Below are positions 36,840 through 46,710 of a stretch of 64,000 bases of DNA, piece after piece (within the stretch, counting starts at the first letter, position 1; every line of letters begins with the position of its first letter). The stretch is from NCBI GenBank assembly GCA_009746045.1, contig RPFO01000774.1, positions 815,657 through 879,656 on the forward strand, given 5' to 3'. Under the pieces are notes generated by a model. That model was not told where the DNA came from, did not search any database, and was given only the letters and a program-made list of their open reading frames with translations. This DNA is from Mesostigma viride (lineage: Eukaryota > Streptophyta > Mesostigmatophyceae > Mesostigmatales > Mesostigmataceae). The position numbers and the translations under genes are program-made.

Positions 36840-37610
36840 TTGTCATGCATGATGTTTGCAACCAAAATAGACCTCGTACAAAGTTTGGTATCGATCGGAC
36901 GTCATCTTGGTGACATTTGCTAGCAATACAGGTACATTTTTGTCATTTTAAATTAAATTAAATAGTAATAAATAGGAAACAGTACTAAATCACGTCAAAC
37001 CATCATGGATATTTGCAAGCAACCTAATTACCACTAGAATAGACCATGCACAAAGTTTGGGGTCAATCTGAACTCAAAATAGTGACGTTTGCTAGCATAA
37101 ATACTGCATTTTTTGCCATTTTCAAGCATTTTGCTCAGTGTAAGCTACTAAACAATATCAAACTACGTCATAAAGCTATGAAATATTGGAAGCAACCTAA
37201 ACACCACTAGATAGACCATGGGCCAAGTTTGGGCTCAGTTGATGTCAAAATAGTGACGTTTGCTAGCATAAATGGTGCATTTTTTGCCATTTTCAAGCAT
37301 TTTGCTCAGTGTAAGCTACTACACAATATCAAACTATGTCAGAAAGCTATGAAATGTTGGAAGCAACCTAAACACCACTAGATTAGACCATGGGCCAAGT
37401 TTGGGCCCAGTTTGATCTCAAAATAGTGACGTTTGCTAGCATAAATGGTGCAATTTTTGCCTTTTTCAAGCATTTTGGTAAGTATAGTTGCCTCAAACTA
37501 TGTCAGAAAACTGTGAATTGTTGTAAATAACCTGTTTGCCACTACATTAGACCATCCTCAACTTGTAAGGTCAGGCATAGGTAAAGGTAGTGACATTTGC
37601 TAGCACTATA
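36840..37610. repeat. About 171-bp tandem repeats
   Basis: Four to five diverged units, marked by CCACTAG...AGACCATG at 37031, 37204, 37375 and 37539 (spacing 173, 171, 164). Each contains GTGACGTTTGCTAGCATAAA and a TTTTTGCCATTTTCAAGC block. AT-rich compared with its surroundings. Confidence 0.85.
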
Positions 37611-37989
37611 TATGAGCAGATTATGCCTCTTTTCGCATATACACATTAAAAATAACAAGACAATATTAAATCATGGCCTTAATACAAGGTGTGCAAATGC
37701 AAATCACACCAGATCGGATGACCATGATGGGTGGCTGCATGCCAACACATCTACCAGGCTGCAGGGTGAGAGGCCACATCGCTACAAGACAGGAATCCTC
37801 GCAATTGCACACCGCTAGTACACTGCATACCCCAAGAGGATTTGGCTACAAGCCATAAAAGTTTGGCCATGCTAACACATTCTTCATCCAAGCAAAATGC
37901 AGCCTCTCCAAACTCAACTCATTGATTTAAATTCAACTAGGCCAGGCGTGCATGCTCTACTTGCCGATAACCATGAGTAAACTTGTCTA

Positions 37990-38215
37990 CCACTTCATTC
38001 CATGCGCCGGTAGATGGCACCGTCTCATCTACCAGTCATCCCCGGCTCCCATTCCGCATCCTCCTCTCCTCTCCCTCTCCCTCTTCCTCCTCCCCCTCCC
38101 CCTCCCATTCTCCCTCCCCTCTCCCTCCCCTCTCCCCCTCCTCCCCTCCTCCTCCCCCTCTTCCTCCCCCTCTTCTCCCCTCTTCTCTCCCTCTTCCTCC
38201 TCCTCCCCGCCTTCA
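37990..38215 (+). repeat. CT-rich tract
   Basis: A nearly pure pyrimidine (CTCC/CCTCTT) stretch at about 38040-38215, directly beyond the stop of the ORF at 38261. It may be part of its 3' UTR. Confidence 0.7.
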
Positions 38216-38260
38216 CTGTCACTGTGCACAGCAGGGACGGCATCGTCTATGTGGGTGCCA

Positions 38261-39595
38261 TCACCTGCGTTCACGGTGCCAGCCTAGCTCCTGTGGAAAG
38301 AAGCGAGCGCGGCCAAATGCCTCGACTGGGTGTGGGCAGCCGCACACGAACTGCGTCACCTCCGCCAGGGCATGATAGTCCTGCCCATCAGCCCACATCG
38401 CCTTGATGAGCAGGTGACCTCCCCTTTCCTGAACCTTAGTGACCCAGCCATGGAAGCGCTCCCTCTTCCTCGCTGTCCCCGGAAACAGGGCACACAGGCG
38501 CATCCCGATAAGCGCACGTGCTCCATGCTCGGCAAAGTAGGCATTGCAGTCATCCTTTGCTGCTGCCCTGGCGGCGGTGGCAGTCTTGTAATGCTCAAAG
38601 TCAATCTGCGGGTGCTCTTTCAACGCCGCCACCGTGGCAGCTGACAGTTTGCCGGTACTGATCAGCTCAGGCTGGTGCACCTCTGCCGTACCGCCCACTG
38701 TCCAGTGCTGCAGGTGTACATCAGAAATGGGGACCGTCATCCCTGCGCTGCCGCCACCTAATGTCACTCTAGAAAACTGGCCCGTCCACGACGGTGCGTA
38801 GTAAGGAGAGGCGACAATGCTGTCACGCTCCGTGCGATCGCCTTCCAGATCAAGGACCTTCACCAGCATGTGTGGTGCCCACGGCATTCCCTGCCCGCAG
38901 GTGACGGCTGGCCGCTTAACAACGAGTAGGTCGCCGCGTCGTATGAGGCTTCCATTCACCTTGAAGGTGTGCCTGCCGGAAATCAGTGTGCGCAAAGCGG
39001 GCGTTGCCGTTGATGTGCTCCCTCGCGCAGCGGGCGCACATGCGCGGTTGATCTGCGCTTGAATCTCGCGGGCAGGGCAAGCGACGTGTGAGATGACTTG
39101 TTTTATGGGCAGCCTCAGTGCTCGTGTTGCCCGCGCAACCGACTGGTCGCCTGCAGATCGCAGCGGTAAGGGTACCGCCTTGTTCGCTTGCAGTTCACGC
39201 TTCTCTTTGAGCTTTTGCTCCATGATGTCGAACAGATTCTCGTTGTTGGCACGCACATCCTCCACGGACTTTGGCACCTGCTCAATCCATCCGTCCAGCA
39301 ACTGCTGCTTCTCAGCGGCGACGATGTCAGGAAAAAGGCTGTGAAGGCTAGCGCAGGTACATCTCCTGGCACCGCCCTCGTCCCATTCAAAAAGCACTAG
39401 ACCAGGACTTCCTTTGGGGGCCTTGCCACGCTCTATGAGGAGGCACCCATAGACAGGATCTCCCTGCGGGGTGTACCCAATGGGCGTGACCCCGTCACAA
39501 GCCTCGCCATTAGGCCCTGTGGGCTGCCACTTGTTCACCGGTGCATTTACCAACGTCTCCGATGCGGCTAGGCGCCAGCGGACATACACGGTCAT
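38261..39595 (-). CDS. Unrecognised protein in the 10.1-kb transposon
   Basis: About 444 aa from the ATG at 39595; the frame stays open to 39607, so it may instead be an exon with an upstream acceptor. I recognise no family. Visible features are CTCASLHSLFP and a K/E-rich helix (EQKLKEKRELQANK). There is also a beta-rich module (GMRLCALFPGTARKRE, FHGWVTKVQE, ALAEVTQFV) resembling the reader-like domains (Tudor/chromo type) found in some algal transposon proteins. The C-terminus is rich in H, R and F. Codon use is GC-rich like host exons. A related exon may be at 39940-40045. Presumed transposon-encoded. Confidence 0.5.
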   Translation of the reverse strand: MTVYVRWRLAASETLVNAPVNKWQPTGPNGEACDGVTPIGYTPQGDPVYGCLLIERGKAPKGSPGLVLFEWDEGGARRCTCASLHSLFPDIVAAEKQQLLDGWIEQVPKSVEDVRANNENLFDIMEQKLKEKRELQANKAVPLPLRSAGDQSVARATRALRLPIKQVISHVACPAREIQAQINRACAPAARGSTSTATPALRTLISGRHTFKVNGSLIRRGDLLVVKRPAVTCGQGMPWAPHMLVKVLDLEGDRTERDSIVASPYYAPSWTGQFSRVTLGGGSAGMTVPISDVHLQHWTVGGTAEVHQPELISTGKLSAATVAALKEHPQIDFEHYKTATAARAAAKDDCNAYFAEHGARALIGMRLCALFPGTARKRERFHGWVTKVQERGGHLLIKAMWADGQDYHALAEVTQFVCGCPHPVEAFGRARFFPQELGWHRERR

Positions 39596-39689
39596 ATCCG
39601 GCCCCAAAACACTTCGAGATCGAACACCTTCGAAGAGCGGTGCCTCTCCCTCTTGGCTTCGGTTGCTGGCTCATCATCCAAGTCGGCGG

Positions 39690-39915
39690 TGGCGCCCGCG
39701 CCCGCACCCGCGCCGGCGCCTGCGCCCCCACCCCCGCCCGCCCGCGCGCGCGCCTTGGGTGGCGCCCGCGCCCGCACCCGCGCCGGCGCCTGCGCCCCCG
39801 CCCGCCCCGCCCCGCCCGGGCCCGCGCCCGCGCCCGCGCTTGGGTGGCGCCCGCGCCCGCACCCGCGCCTTCTCCCCCGCCCCCGCCCCCGCCCGCGCCC
39901 CGCCCGCGCCATGGG
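39690..39915. repeat. GCCCGC-rich imperfect repeat
   Basis: Repeats of GCGCCCGCGCCCGCACCCGC with longer-period copies (GGTGGCGCCCGCGCCCGCAC at about 39687, 39758 and 39843). It lies between two coding-like segments. Confidence 0.85.
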
Positions 39916-39939
39916 TGTGGCCCGCGGCTGGCTTCTTCG

Positions 39940-40045
39940 GAAATGCGTCCATCGATTTCACCCACCGGCCAAAGTCGCGGTGGATGCACCCTTTCAGCCA
40001 CGTTGTGACATCAAGCGCGGCGTCCCCAATAGAACAGTCATGCAA
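39940..40045 (-). other. Possible exon of the transposon gene
   Basis: The minus strand reads CSIGDAALDVTTWLKGC, then FGRWVKSMDAFPKK, non-repetitive and well-formed, before entering the GC-rich repeat. No splice sites established. Confidence 0.3.
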
Positions 40046-40439
40046 TATGAATAATCATTAGTATCAACGATGCGTTCATGCAGGCGTGAACTGTGAAATA
40101 CAACAAGCATGCAACAACGACTCCAGCACACTTAGTAAATACTGCTCATGATATCTGTGGCACATGCAACATGGTTAAAACACACATGGATGACCTGTAT
40201 GGCTGCACATGAACTGTCCACCTAGAGAAGTCTAGAAATTCAGCATGATATCAAGAGCCATCCACACAAATATATGTCTTACCGCAGCTTAGGGCTTCTT
40301 CGGGTTGAGTTGGCGAATCGAGCTTGTTGAGCCCTGCTCGAAGTAATGCTCAAATGCGATGCCCAGGCCCGCCAGCACATCATCAAATGTGATTAGTTTC
40401 ACAGGTGGTCCGAAGAGTTCCAAACGTGGTTGCTAATTT

Positions 40440-40946
40440 TCAGGCAGTGCCTGAAGGCCGCCTCGAAAGTGAAACGCGAAAGTGAAAAGGGGTCACAAAC
40501 CCTATGTTCATATCCTTGACTCCCCCGTCGAGAACGAACCGAAAACCAGCGCCATGAACGAACTTGTGACGAGTAGATGACGACATCGTGGTTATGGCGT
40601 CGTACCCCCCCTGGTGCAGCTGCTGCTTTATCGCCGCCTTCCTGTCCTCTTGCTTCCGCCCGGGCGAAAACCAGGCGCTTCGCAATGCCTGGAGATGTGA
40701 TATTCTAATGGGCTTCATGCACTCGTGGCCGCACTTACAGTCGAACGTCTCGTCGGTCACTAGGCTGCCGGCATGGGTGCTGCCGCTTAGCACTATGGCT
40801 GCGAACTTGCGCTTCCCATGGTGTCCCATCACCATGATAGCGAAAGCCAGGAAGCAGATAGCCACGATTATGTCCCAGCAAAGCCATAGCACACCTTCCG
40901 TTTCGACCGCCATGTCGGCCACTAGTCCGGATAGCTCAATGTGCAC
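40440..40946 (-). CDS. Unrecognised Cys-motif protein or exon in the 10.1-kb transposon
   Basis: About 168 aa. The frame opens at GTG with an upstream in-frame stop, so either translation starts at the ATG 11 codons later or this is an exon after the CAG at about 40947. It contains a hydrophobic segment (IIVAICFLAFAIMVMG) and FDCKCGHECMKPIRISHL, a Cys/His cluster followed by a basic helix (RKQEDRKAAIKQQL). Similar CxCxxxC plus helix blocks occur in transposon-derived proteins, but I cannot assign a family. Its first 25 or so codons lie inside the giant inverted repeat, so they occur twice, divergently. Confidence 0.45.
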   Translation of the reverse strand: MHIELSGLVADMAVETEGVLWLCWDIIVAICFLAFAIMVMGHHGKRKFAAIVLSGSTHAGSLVTDETFDCKCGHECMKPIRISHLQALRSAWFSPGRKQEDRKAAIKQQLHQGGYDAITTMSSSTRHKFVHGAGFRFVLDGGVKDMNIGFVTPFHFRVSLSRRPSGTA

Positions 40947-41487
40947 CTGACCTTGACACTAATCGCACAAACAGCCACAATTTTGCAAGCAAGAAGACAT
41001 GGCTACCTCGGCATTTCATGAAATGTACTTCGTGAAATGCATTTCGTGAAATGTACTAAGGAACGTGATTGGCCGGCGTTCGCTCGCCAAATCTCGCAAA
41101 ATGTACTAAGGCACGTGATTGGTCCCGCAAAATGTACTAAGGAACGTGATTGGCCGGCGAAGATTCTGTAGGGAATTTTAATTGCAGCAAACAGAATCTT
41201 CGCCGGCCAATCACGTTCCTTAGTACATTTTGCGGGACCAATCACGTGCCTTAGTACATTTTGCGAGATTTGGCGAGCGAACGCCGGCCAATCACGTTCC
41301 TTAGTACATTTCACGAAATGCATTTCACGAAGTACATTTCATGAAATGCCGAGGTAGCCATGTCTTCTTGCTTGCAAAATTGTGGCTGTTTGTGCGATTA
41401 GTGTCAAGGTCAGGTGCACATTGAGCTATCCGGACTAGTGGCCGACATGGCGGTCGAAACGGAAGGTGTGCTATGGCTTTGCTGGGA
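40873..41487. repeat. 297-bp inverted repeat with 21-bp loop
   Basis: 40873-41169 and 41191-41487 are reverse complements over about 297 bp, apparently perfect where I checked both ends and the centre. Arms include shorter direct repeats (GTACTAAGGAACGTGATTGG, two full and one variant per arm) and small palindromes (CATTTCATGAAATG, CATTTCGTGAAATG). The arms contain the 5' ends of divergent ORFs starting HIELSGLVADMAVETEG. Confidence 0.92.
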
Positions 41488-42110
41488 TGATTATCATCGT
41501 AGTACATCATATGTATTACAGTACATTTCACGAAGTACATTTCATGGAGGCAGAGGGAAAGTTCCTGTTCATGGTGAGTCGGGGTTAGCAATCACGGCAA
41601 TGTCGATACATGTACTTGCAGTATATACAAATGCCATAATGTCCTTAGATGCAGCATGAATGTCTATTGTTCGGATTTCTTTTATCACGATGCTTAGGAT
41701 GCCTTCCGACAGAAATCTGCTGCGCTACAGGTCGGGAATACCTGAACTTGATATGCGTGGCCAGTGGCCATGGCAGCCGGGGTCGGTAAGAATTAACTTC
41801 GATAGCCATGAATAATGCGGAAAGTGAACGTTGTCCACCCGCTGCACAGGGAAAATGGCTGCACAGGAACGGCCTGACGTGATACTGTCGCAAAGCAGTT
41901 CTCATAAGCCGACAATTACACATTCGACTTATGATCGATAATCGGCGCAGGCCTTCGACATTCAAGCGCGCATCGAAACGTCGTGAGGATTTCGGACATT
42001 TAGATGAAGTTGGATTGTTTTCGGCCCTCGTATTTGCCATGATCTTGGCCATCCAATCTTTTTGCTTCGTGCACAGTTTGCGTTTGCAGTTAAGCGTAGG
42101 TACATGACAA

Positions 42111-42165
42111 GCTTGCGTTTGCGTTTGCGTTTGCGTTTGCGTTTGCGTTTGCGTTTGCGTTTGCC
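42111..42165. repeat. (GCGTTT)n hexamer
   Basis: About nine copies of a 6-bp unit, drifting to GCCTTT at the right edge. Confidence 0.9.
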
Positions 42166-42693
42166 TTTGCCTTTGCCTTTGCGTATACATTTGCATGTGC
42201 GCTTGCGTTGCCGTTTGCTTATGCGTCCCAATGTATGTCTGGCTTTGGGCAATTCTATTTCCTTGTCGTTGGGATATGAGTGGGTGCTGGCGGTGGTGTT
42301 ACTGTCGGCAGGTAGAGTGGCAGTGGCTTCAACTTCTGTTGCTTTTTCATTGCATTTGCATTTTCATTGGGTCTCTGTAGTTAACAACTGCTTTAAATAT
42401 CTTTGTTAATAGCCGGCTTCAGCTGTAATTTCGATTGCATGTTGCTTTTGAATTGCATTCGCACTGGGCACATGCAGTGGGCATTAGGCATTGGTAGTGC
42501 AATTACACATGCAGTCACACTTGCAATTGCAATGAAGTTGAAATTGAAGCTGCAGCTAAAATTTGCTACGTGCCTACTGGTACAGTCGCATGTGCAGTCA
42601 ACTTTGTGCTTGTTTATTATTATTATTTCTTATTATTATTATTATAATTTCTTCTTGCTTTTCGTAATGTGTGGTGGTTAGAATGGTGATGGC

Positions 42694-42842
42694 AGGGGCA
42701 GGGCAGGGGCAGGGGCAGGGGCAGGGGCAGGGGCAGGGGCAGGGGCAGGGGCAGGGGCAGGGGCAGGGGCAGGGGCAGGGGCAGGGGCAGGGGCAGGGGC
42801 AGGGGCAGGGGCAGGGGTAGGGGCAGGGGCAGGGGCAGGGGC
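42694..42842. repeat. (GGGGCA)n hexamer
   Basis: About 25 copies with one TAGGGG variant; G-rich on the plus strand. Confidence 0.95.
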
Positions 42843-43007
42843 AATCATGAGTTGCTTTCGGCCTGGCATGTGCACCAGAACTGGCATATGTGCTCGCAAT
42901 GCAGCTTGCTACTCTTGTTCCTTTTGTTTGCCTTTTCTTTTGTTTGGGAACTGTTCGTGCAGGGGGGTGGGATGAGGCCGCGAGTCTCTGGGCAGGGGCA
43001 TTGACGT

Positions 43008-44030
43008 GGGTAGGTGTGTGTCTGGGCTAAGTCTGCAATTGTCGCTGCTGTGCTGTACTTCTGGCTGTGGCTTACGGTGCATTTGTGGCTTGGAGTAGGG
43101 GTGAGGCTAGGGTGGGCGCAGGCGCGGGCGTGGGCGTGGGCGTGAGCGTGGGCATGGGCGCGGGCGTGGGCGTGGGCGTGGGCGTGGGTGTGGGCGTGGG
43201 CGTGGGCGTGGGCGTGGGCGTGGGCGTGGGCGTGGGCGTGGGCGTTGGCATGGGCGTGGGCGTGGGCGTGGGCGTGGGCGTGGGCGTAGGCGTGGGAGTG
43301 GGCGTGGGAGTGGGCGTGGGCGTGGGCGTGGGCGTGGGCGTGGGCGTGGGTGTGGGTGTGGGCGTGGGAGTGGGCGTGGGTGTGGGCGTGGGCGTGGGCG
43401 TGGGCGTGGGCGTGGGCGTGGGTGTGGGTGTGGGCGTGGGTGTGGGCGTGGGCGTGGGCGTGGGCGTGGGCGTGGGCGTGGGCGTGGGCGGGTGTGGGCG
43501 TGGGCGTGGGCGTGGGCGTGGGCGTGGGCGTGGGCGTGGGCGTGGGCGTGGGCGTGGGCGTGGGCGTGGGCGTGGGCGTGGGCGTGGGCGTGGGCGTGGG
43601 CGTGGGCGTGGGCGTGGGCGTGGGCGTGGGCGTGGGCGTGGGCGTGGGCATGGGCATGGGCGTGGGCGTGGGCGTGGGCGTTGGCGTGGGTAGGTGTGTG
43701 TCTCAGCTACGTCTGCTATTGTTGCAGCTGCGCTCTACTTCTGGCTGTGGCTTTGGGTATAATTGTGGCTTGGAGTAGGGGTGAGGCTAGGGTGGGCGTA
43801 GCCGCGGGCGTGGGCGTGGGCGTGGGCGTGGGCGTGGGCGTGGGCGTGGGCGTGGGCGTGGGCGTGGGCGTGGGCGTGGGCGTGGGCGTGGGCGTGGGCG
43901 TGGGCGTGGGCGTGGGCGTGGGCGTGGGCGTGGGCGTGGGCGTGGGCGTGGGCGTGGACGTGGGCGTGGGCGTGGGCGTGGGCATGGGCGTGGGCGTGGG
44001 CGTGGGCATGGGCGTGGGTGAGAATGGGCG
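43008..44030. repeat. (GGGCGT)n arrays in a duplicated 0.68-kb unit
   Basis: Two arrays (about 43120-43690 and 43800-44020) each follow a similar 125-bp leader (GGTAGGTGTGTGTCT ... GGCTTGGAGTAGGGGTGAGG) at 43008 and 43687. The period is about 679 bp. Stop-free frames (VG, AW or HA dipeptides) are artefacts. Confidence 0.95.
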
Positions 44031-44055
44031 GGTGCGGGGGCAGGGGCATGGGCAT

Positions 44056-44160
44056 GGGCGGGGGCGGGGGCGGGGGCGGGGGCGGGGGCGGGGGCGGGGG
44101 CGGGGGCGGGGGCGGGGGCGGGGGCGGGGGCGGGGGCGGGGGCGGGGGCGGGGGCGGGGG
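44056..44160. repeat. (GGGGGC)n hexamer
   Basis: About 17 copies, perfect; strong G-quadruplex potential on the plus strand. Confidence 0.95.
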
Positions 44161-44399
44161 CATGGGCGTGTGCATGGGCGTTGGGGGGTCAGGGGGGCTG
44201 GGGTTGGGTTTGGGTGGGTGGGTCATTGGTGCAATGTTTGGAGTTGGGGCTTGTGTGTGTGTGGGGGGGGGGGGGCATGGGGATTGCCATGCGCGTGCAC
44301 GTGGGCGTCCGCGTGATCCTCTGTTCGTGTACATGTTCATGCATGTGCCATGACGGCACAATGCATGTCAGATTCGTGACTTTATCGTGTGTTCCCTAG

Positions 44400-46672
44400 T
44401 TGCAAGTATTACTGCTAAAATTCATTGCAGCATTCCATTCCTTGCATAATGCTTGATTGCTTGCATCAGTTCATTCTATACTTCGATCATGACCTGAAGT
44501 GCTTAAGTATAACCAGACTCTCGCACAGTGTCAGAATGTCCAATTTTTAGCACACATGCATGTTTGCACACCAAAGCCCTCATTCCCATGTTGATAAGGC
44601 TAAGTAAAACATTTTTTTTTTGTGCGGTGATCCACGAAATGCAGCTGTGAATGGCTCTAGGAGGTCACCAATGGTGGCCAGACCTGTTATTGAGCATTGG
44701 GAGACGTTACAGGGGCATCAATCACAGTTACATTTAGTTCAGATGCAGTTCAATTTAGTACATTATAGTATAAATGTAGTAGAAAATAGTACAACCTAGT
44801 ATATTGTAGCATATACTAGTTCAACTACCTCCAGATGAGATCCAGGGGCTATGGGGACACTTTTTATGCAAAACTGAACTTGAAACAAGCAAAAAACAAG
44901 AAACTTGGGAAAACTCAAAATGTACTTGTGCTGGAGTACATTCTTAACGGCTGGCAGGGTTTATGGTGGGATGGTTGCGATCTATAATGTCGTGGGCTTT
45001 TTTTTCTTTACCATCGGCAGGGGGGGTCCGGCCTGAATTTCTGTCGGGATGAATAAAGTATAATGGATGCCTGCAGGTGTGATTGTCGATTGTTGCCAGT
45101 TTTGATGGTCCTAATGGAAGCTAGTTTAATGATGTTTCTAAAGCCGTAAAAATTCCCGCTGCTATCCTTACCTTTCCCGTCATTTTGCGGTAAGATAACA
45201 TTAGGCCTGCGCGATGCGCGCCCGACCTCTCCATGAAAGGGTGGCCTTTCTTGTGCACCTGGGCACGAATAAATGCCCGTTATGGTACGTTCTTGTATTA
45301 AACGTCCTAAGATAGCGCTTTCCTGCTTTCTTAGCTCGTTGAGCGTAAGCTTTTTGCCTTCTTTCCGGCCAGATGCAGCCATGAACTTGCGGGTCCTGGC
45401 GCTGCATCGCTAGATTCCTGGATGTTTTTTAGCAAGTTCGTCTGTGACATGGCTGGCTTGCTGCAGCGCGTGGCCCACAACCAGTCGGGAAGGTGTAATG
45501 CTTTTATTTCCATGCTTCTCTGAAATTTCTTTTGCTTTATAGACAGTTGTGTTCGAGGAAATTCACGCGGTCTTCCTAAGCAGCGGCATCATTTTCCCCA
45601 GACACTGACGAGCTGGCACCTGTCTCCTAAAGAAAGTGGCTCGTGCTTGTTAGAAAGGAGGCAGTGTGCATTTTGCGGGACACAATGCTTTGGTGGCACA
45701 TGCGTCAGGTAGGTTGTTCCAATGGTCTCTTCACCTTTCCCACTGAGTAAATGATAGCCTTTGTCATGCTAACCAGAGCAGCTAGCCACAGGTTGGCTGG
45801 ATAAAAAGTCAGCTTATTTTCTCTTTATATACTGCATGTGTGGTCCTCCACATGTCCGGCTTGTTGGGCATTTTGGAACAGGGTTTTTAATGTGTTGTTG
45901 GGTGGAACAACTTGGTTGTTGGCACAAAATCGCACATTATTAGCCTGAGATAGGCATGACATATGCTGCTCAGGCGTGTCGTCCTACCAGCCTTGTTGAT
46001 AAGGGTAGACTCACAAGGCTGGCTGTGCCGATGGAGGGGTGGGGCGTATGACGCTCCGGACATCCTCCTCACACTCCGTGATCAAAGTGGGCATGTTTTT
46101 GGGTGTCTAGGGTAGCAAAACAGATGTCATTTTGGCTCAGCACTAGCTCAATTCTCTTTTAGCGTCTACCCAGGTGGCATCACAGGAAAATCAATAACTT
46201 GAGCTACGCTTGTCAGAATGAGCTCAAATTTTGGCAGTGTGTTTCCCCCCACTCAGTGGAATTTTCTATGTATGGATGACCCAATCTGATGTGTTAATGA
46301 TTTGATTTATTTTTTTTGGCTAAAAAAAGTACCCATTTTGTGGGAAAATTAATAACTCAAACAAATGTGACCATTTTGGCCATGTAAATAGCCCAGCTTT
46401 TAAAAAAGTGGGGGAACTTTGCAGGTATGTATGGGCAGGTCATTTAGACAAGTGGTTTGTCTTGGGCAAAATATCTCATAAAATATAGCGTCTTTTTCTA
46501 TTTTTAGCTCGCCACCGGTGCGTGGTTGGGGGTAGTACCCCCAACAAGTGGTGGTATGAATGTCCAAACATCATATTTATGGTACCCAATCATCACTAGA
46601 TGGTTCCCATGTGCATTGGAACTGATACTCACTAAAGTCTGTTTTTCAGGCTTTTGGACGTGCGAGTCCCCT
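44400..46672 (-). mobile_element. Right part of the 10.1-kb transposon
   Basis: From about 44940 to 46672 the minus strand is collinear with 7147-13560 minus its insertions, and gives the empty sites that prove those insertions. Weak open frames at 45008-45513 (KEIKALHLPDWLW-like text) are conserved between copies but frameshifted. 44400-44940 shows nothing I recognise. Confidence 0.6.
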
Positions 46673-46710
46673 TAAGAGCAGTAAAGCGCGCACGTGCCCG
46701 GCGCATGACA
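46673..46710 (-). mobile_element. RT-LINE copy d, middle scrap
   Basis: GAGCAGTAAAGCGCGCACG matches the intact RT-LINE sequence (minus strand), sandwiched between the 10.1-kb transposon and the ORF1-only element. Confidence 0.8.

Larger units (their letters stand above)
36564..46672. mobile_element. 10.1-kb GGGGACTC-ended DNA transposon
   Basis: Left end GGGGACTCGGCGCGGCG at about 36562; right end reads inward from 46672 as GGGGACTCGCACGTCC. The RT-LINE sequence CCCCTT[CA]AGAGCAG is cut exactly at these points, with CTTA on the left and TTAA on the right, a TTA or imperfect TTAA duplication. The ends match the 7147-13736 copy in inverse order. The interior holds unrecognised minus-strand ORFs (38261-40946), 171-bp repeats, hexamer arrays and a giant inverted repeat. 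The superfamily is unclear: TTAA fits piggyBac or Kolobok, TTA fits PIF/Harbinger. I found no recognisable DDE motif. Confidence 0.7.

Noticed and set aside
36840-37610. Centromeric satellite
   Set aside because: The 171-bp period recalls alpha satellite, but there are only 4-5 diverged units inside a transposon.
42845-44361. His-Ala, Val-Gly and Ala-Trp dipeptide proteins
   Set aside because: Translations of hexamer arrays; a period divisible by three keeps frames open.
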